Shown here: piece by piece, positions 59,760-64,000 of the stretch
Position numbering within the stretch: position 1 is the stretch's first letter
Layout: each line of letters starts with the position of its first letter
Assembly: GCA_963921425.1 (NCBI GenBank)
Contig: OY992840.1
Span: forward strand, 17,896,621 to 17,960,620
DNA length: 64,000 bases
Direction: 5' to 3'
Origin: Dryas octopetala
Lineage: Eukaryota > Streptophyta > Magnoliopsida > Rosales > Rosaceae
Program-made: the position numbers and the translations under genes
Notes under the pieces: generated by a model
Told to the model about the DNA's origin: nothing
The model's database searches: none
Seen by the model: only the letters and a program-made list of their open reading frames with translations

Positions 59760-62045
59760 ATGGCGAGGAAGAGCTCCAAAGTTCAGGCTCTCTACGAACT
59801 CTGCAGAAAGGCCCTCACGCCATCAGGGCCTCCTCCCCCTCATTCTCAAGCTATCAATAAGCTCTCTTCTCTGTTGGGTAATTCTCTATTAGTTTAATTT
59901 TTCCTATTCATTTTTAAATGGTTTCTTCTAATTTGTGATTCTCAAAAAGTGTATGTATGAAAAGCTTGCCTCAATTCTGCATATGGGTTTCGCAAATTAT
60001 GTTGAAACTTGAAATGGGTTTGCATGTTTTCGGTGGTGTGATTGAAGAGCTGAGTGATATAGTTATTGGGTTTCGTTAAATTGTTAGGATAGAGCTGACT
60101 ATGCTTCGTAGTTAGTACAATTAAAAATTAGCATTTCTATGTTTTACTGCTTGTTTTACTTGGTTTTGGTTTGAAGGGATATAACCTTTTAATTGAATAA
60201 CCTGCATTAACATATAATTTAATAGTGAAGTGATTTAGAATGAAATATGTGAGACTGGAAGTTTTAAGGTTGGTCCGCTGGGCATGTTTTAATCATATAA
60301 TACATGCATTATTGCTTTTGGAAGCATGCTTTCTGCTCTAAAAACAAAGACTATAACTTTCAGCTCCTTCCTGATACCTAGAAGTGTACTTGTATGCTCA
60401 AATATATTTTTCATCATTCATATACTTTAAGGATATACAATCTGACAATATCTTGTCTTTATGTTTCTGATCTTGGTTGGAATTCACAGACACAGTGTAT
60501 CCTGCTGATGTGGGGCTTAAAGAGGAAAACCTGGATGATGATCGAGGGCATGGTTTTTTTGGACTTGACCAACTAAATAGAATTACTCGATGGGCTCAAC
60601 CAATTACGTACTTGGATATATATGAATGTGATAGTTTTACGGTATGCATTTAGCCAAAAAAACATATTTTTACAGTAAGCTCTACCATCTTTTCTGCTCC
60701 AAATGAAAATTCTGTAAGCCTTTCTCTCCCCCCTCCCCCAAATAATGACTGTTTGAACCGCCTTCAAATAAGTTATTACTAAAATTTAGATAAAGAATTG
60801 AGATTCTTTTATGTCCAAAGCTCTCTGAAAATTATACTCATTGATCATTAAATGATTTTATGCAGATGTGCATATTCTGTTTTCCTACTTCCTCAGTCAT
60901 TCCACTCCATGACCATCCTGGGATGACTGTTTTTAGCAAAATTCTCTATGGCTCTTTGCATGTGAGAGCTTATGATTGGGTCGAGCCTGCCCAGGAAAGC
61001 AAGGGATCAAATTACTTTCCAGGTCTGCTTTCTCATATGATTCTCAGCTTGTGAATAGGCTTACTACAACAGTATATGCTTCACTTTGTCATATTGCTCT
61101 TCTGTAGTTTCCTTAGGCTTACACTCACGCACTTGTTCAACGGTTTTTCTTTCTCAGATATGTACATTATGATCAGAGTTTTCTACTATCTTTTCTGATT
61201 GTCTAGTATGATTAGTTGTTTACTCTAGGAATCTTTCTGATTTCATAGTTCAAACAGTTGGCCTGCTTGCTGGAATTTGTCTTTACATTGTCCCTCTATT
61301 GTTGGAATTATCAAAATTTTCCAATTATTGTATTGGTCTCATAATATGATTGGCCACTGTTGTTTTACACACACACACACACACATTTAGGGGAAAAAAA
61401 ACCAATAGCAATTAAAAATATTCATATGATTATATGGTTTAGTCGAATAGAATGGCTATTTTAGTGATTTTAAGAAGCTAGATTTGTGTTAGATTGATGA
61501 CACTCTAGTTGATTACCAGAGAGGTTGGTAACACTCATGCCCTTATGAATACAGTATTCCTTGTCCTTAATTTTCATATTTTGAGTGTCAAAATATGGGA
61601 CAACTGATGGAATTGCTCTCTTGAGACAGTAAGATTGGCAAGGCTGACAGTTGACAAGGTTTTAACGGCACCATGCGAAACATCAGTTTTGTACCCAAAG
61701 AGTGGGGGAAATCTGCATTCTTTCACCGCAGTAACCCCTTGTGCTGTTCTTGACATTCTCACTCCCCCTTACAGAGAAGATGCAGGCAGAAAGTGTACCT
61801 ACTACCGTGACTACCCATATACTACCTTCTGTAAGTAACTTTTGATTTCTATTTATAGTTTTCTCTCCTTGTGAAACAAACTGATAATTAGAGTGGTCTG
61901 ATGAACACATTACACTGCAGCCGCAGTAAATGGAACTAAGATAGAGGATGATAAAGAAGAGGAATATGCATGGCTTGCTGAGATAGAATCACCAGATCTC
62001 TATATGCGCCAGGGAAATTACACCGGCCCAGCTATTCAGGTTTAA
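59760..62045 (+). CDS. PCO: Plant cysteine oxidase (N-degron thiol dioxygenase), five exons
   Basis: Exons are 59760-59877, 60490-60641, 60866-61022, 61630-61830 and 61921-62045, GT-AG and in frame, giving 250 aa. Plant cysteine oxidases use oxygen to oxidise N-terminal Cys of group VII ERF factors and other substrates, marking them for N-degron decay, and so act as oxygen sensors in cytosol and nucleus. The cupin fold is visible: [20 protein letters not shown], iron ligands H105 and H107 in [14 protein letters not shown]172 in KSGGNLHSF, then [11 protein letters not shown] and [11 protein letters not shown]. An in-frame ATG exists upstream at 59643, but the family length and the start [14 protein letters not shown] favour 59760. 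It is convergent with the enolase gene. Confidence 0.93.
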
Positions 62046-63039
62046 CCCTCATCAGTCATCAGTAACGATAATTAAATGAGCCTGTGCTTCTTATTGTGTT
62101 TGGTTCAGCTGTGGACCCTAGAAAGCATCTCAGTTTGGTTGACTACAGAAGCCTAAACAGAGAGCTAACTAAGCGCTTCAGGCTTGCATAAAAACTGCTT
62201 TAAGAATGATCCTCCCAGGTTTCTCTTTCACCAACAAATGAACTGAAAGAAAAAAGGCTCGTCGTTTGATCATAATATCAAGTCATCCGCACGAATAACT
62301 TTCCTTCTTACTTGTGTGGCGTTCTTCATTAACTAACTCACAAAGTTGCGAAAGTTGCAATAGTTGCAATGTTTGTTATGAATGCACCCAACGATTTTGA
62401 TTGGCAGTGGTGTCATCTTTTTATGTCTTATATTAGCCACTAATAAAGTAGAGTTCATGTTGTGCCACAGTTCAATGGAGAAGCACATTACCAACAATTT
62501 GCTATTATGCTTTTAATGGTACGTTATTGTGGTACTTACCTATTATTTCAGGCATAGAGTTCATGTTGTGACGTGCAAACATGCATACATCCACACCCAA
62601 AAACACAAGATTTGGGAATTGGAAAACACATAAACTAATTGATGTCTTACCTTAAAACATTGTAGGATTGGCCGAGTAGAATAAAATATTAAATAACGAG
62701 GTGAAATATATATAGTCCAAACTACACAGTACATTGCATTACAATATCACAAATGAACTACAAACTTGAACTGGGTGACAGTCGCATTTGACCAGTTTCA
62801 TATAAACTCCAGAAGAGAATTGAAAGCAGCACTTTATTGACTACACATGTTTCTACTGAAGATGAAGACGCTTGGTGTCTTGAGCCAAGCATTCAGCATA
62901 AGGAACTATCTGATGGCATCAAACTTGACAAGCTTTATCAAAATTTCTATAGATTTTCCCAAAAGTCCTAGTTGGGTGGAAGCTCAGATAACCCGATGAA
63001 TGATGAATGTATTCCTAAAACATGTAAAAATTTCTTCCC
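62046..63039. other. Convergent intergenic region (two 3' UTRs)
   Basis: It lies between the stop codons of cysteine oxidase and enolase. No further gene is seen. Confidence 0.5.
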
Positions 63040-64000
63040 TTAAGGGGATCTGAAAGCTTCGCCAGCATAACGCACATTACCAATTTCCTCTTCAATGCGC
63101 AGAAGCTGCAACCAAATCGGAACAGAAATAAAGAGATTACAGGCTAGATAAAAAGATTATTTCCACCACTTTGATTTTACATTTTAATGCATTGTTCACA
63201 TTTGGAAAAACAAATGTTCCAGTTTACCTGATTATACTTGGCCAACCGCTCACTTCGGCAGGGAGCTCCTGTCTTTATCTACACAAAAGAAAATGCAATA
63301 ATTAACTTCCTAGCACCAACAAAATGAAATGCTGGAGAGCAGGGTTGTTGAAATTAGCTAATAAACCTGTCCACTAGCCAAGCCAACAGAAAGATCAGCA
63401 ATAAAGTTATCCTCAGTTTCCCCACTCCGGTGGCTGACCATCACACCCCAACCCGCAGCTTTCGAGTCAAATGCTGCCTGAATAGATTCAGTTATAGTGC
63501 CAATCTGGTTAACCTGCAATTCAAGGGAAGATAACGAGCTCAATCTTGTTAATCAACCCACATGGTTGCTGCCATTGCATGGAAAAACAAATGAATTTAA
63601 AATGCAGTTAAAGATGCTTGCCTTTAAAAGTAAAGCATTGCATGCCTTCTTCTGAATGGCTTCAGCAATTTTCTTTGGATTTGTGACCAACAAGTCATCT
63701 CCTACAAGTTGGATATCAACTGAAGATTGAAGTGAAGCCCACGAGCTCCAATCATCTTGGTCAAATGGATCTTCAATGGACACAATAGGGAAATCTCTTA
63801 TAAACTCCTTGTACAGCTCGCCAAGGTTCGGAGGTGAGAGCACATGGGCCCCATCATTTGGTTGTTTCTTAAAGTTAAGATCGTATTTCCCATCTTTAGT
63901 GAGAAACTCCGAAGCTGCAACATCCATTCCTATTTTGATCTGTATCATTTTTTTGAATCCACATAACACATTAGTATAGATTAATTTGCAAGAGATGAAT
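63040..64000 (-). CDS. ENO3: Enolase, cytosolic ENO3-type, 3' part (runs off window)
   Basis: Enolase converts 2-phosphoglycerate to phosphoenolpyruvate. The last four exons are in view: 63939-63622 ([20 protein letters not shown], then the metal-binding [11 protein letters not shown] and [19 protein letters not shown]), 63513-63367 ([33 protein letters not shown]), 63278-63228 ([17 protein letters not shown]) and 63105-63040 ([20 protein letters not shown]). The gene ends in SP and TAA. Catalytic Lys (ALLLK), HRSGE and metal ligands are kept. The wording QPNDGAHVL and [20 protein letters not shown] is that of plant ENO3 rather than the main ENO2 enzyme. The first intron shown starts with GC instead of GT (AAG|GCAAGC), a known minor class. 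The intron 5' of 63939 and earlier exons continue beyond the window. Confidence 0.93.

Noticed and set aside
1-64000. tRNA, rRNA or organellar insertions
   Set aside because: No cloverleaf-like or rRNA-like sequence was recognised by eye; a covariance-model scan would be needed to exclude them.

Overview
This window is nuclear DNA from a flowering plant, most likely a eudicot. The genes have many introns with GT-AG borders, the intergenic DNA is AT-rich and full of transposons, and the recognisable proteins are plant families: DUF2828, MIS12, LRR-VIII-type receptor kinase, plant cysteine oxidase, chloroplast phosphoserine phosphatase and ENO3-type enolase. I cannot fix the family or species by eye. 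There is no prokaryotic system, CRISPR array or rRNA, and I found no tRNA gene.

Layout. 0-9.7 kb: a tandem series of a tail-to-tail gene pair, DUF2828 (+) and MIS12 (-). It holds a frameshifted DUF2828 copy, a decayed DUF2828-tail/MIS12-tail remnant, an intact DUF2828 gene, and a MIS12 copy lacking its first two exons. A third unit lies at 56.2-59.3 kb: a DUF2828 tail plus a complete MIS12 gene. 10-17.9 kb: the first half of a KRR1-like KH gene, split inside an exon by a 6,621-bp CACTA transposon that carries a captured, intron-containing malectin/LRR receptor-kinase fragment. 20.7-26.1 kb: a 15-exon gene whose frame I followed through every splice junction. It encodes about 634 aa and joins a KRR1-like KH region to a SAPS (SIT4/PP6-associated) region. 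This fusion is the most unusual coding finding. 26.4-29.0 kb: nested and clustered hairpin elements, one holding a solo LTR. 29.5-32.1 kb: a phosphoserine phosphatase pseudogene, part of which recurs at 52.3-53.8 kb. 32.5-34.5 kb: an unrecognised locus containing a small hAT element. 35.26-41.63 kb: a structurally complete Mutator-like element with 659-bp terminal inverted repeats and a six-exon FAR1-type transposase gene of about 903 aa. Three small elements with related ends lie nearby or within duplicated DNA. 41.6-56 kb: foldback elements, tandem duplications and decayed repeats. 56.2-64 kb: an ordinary gene-rich end, with MIS12 (-) and plant cysteine oxidase (+) diverging from a 488-bp interval, then the 3' part of an enolase gene (-).

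The housekeeping genes (MIS12, cysteine oxidase, enolase) look intact. The rest is a record of segmental duplication, gene fusion and transposon activity. Duplicated segments supply empty sites that confirm two of the insertions, the CACTA element and one small Mutator-type element. Exon borders were read by eye from splice signals and reading frame; no alignment or database search was run.
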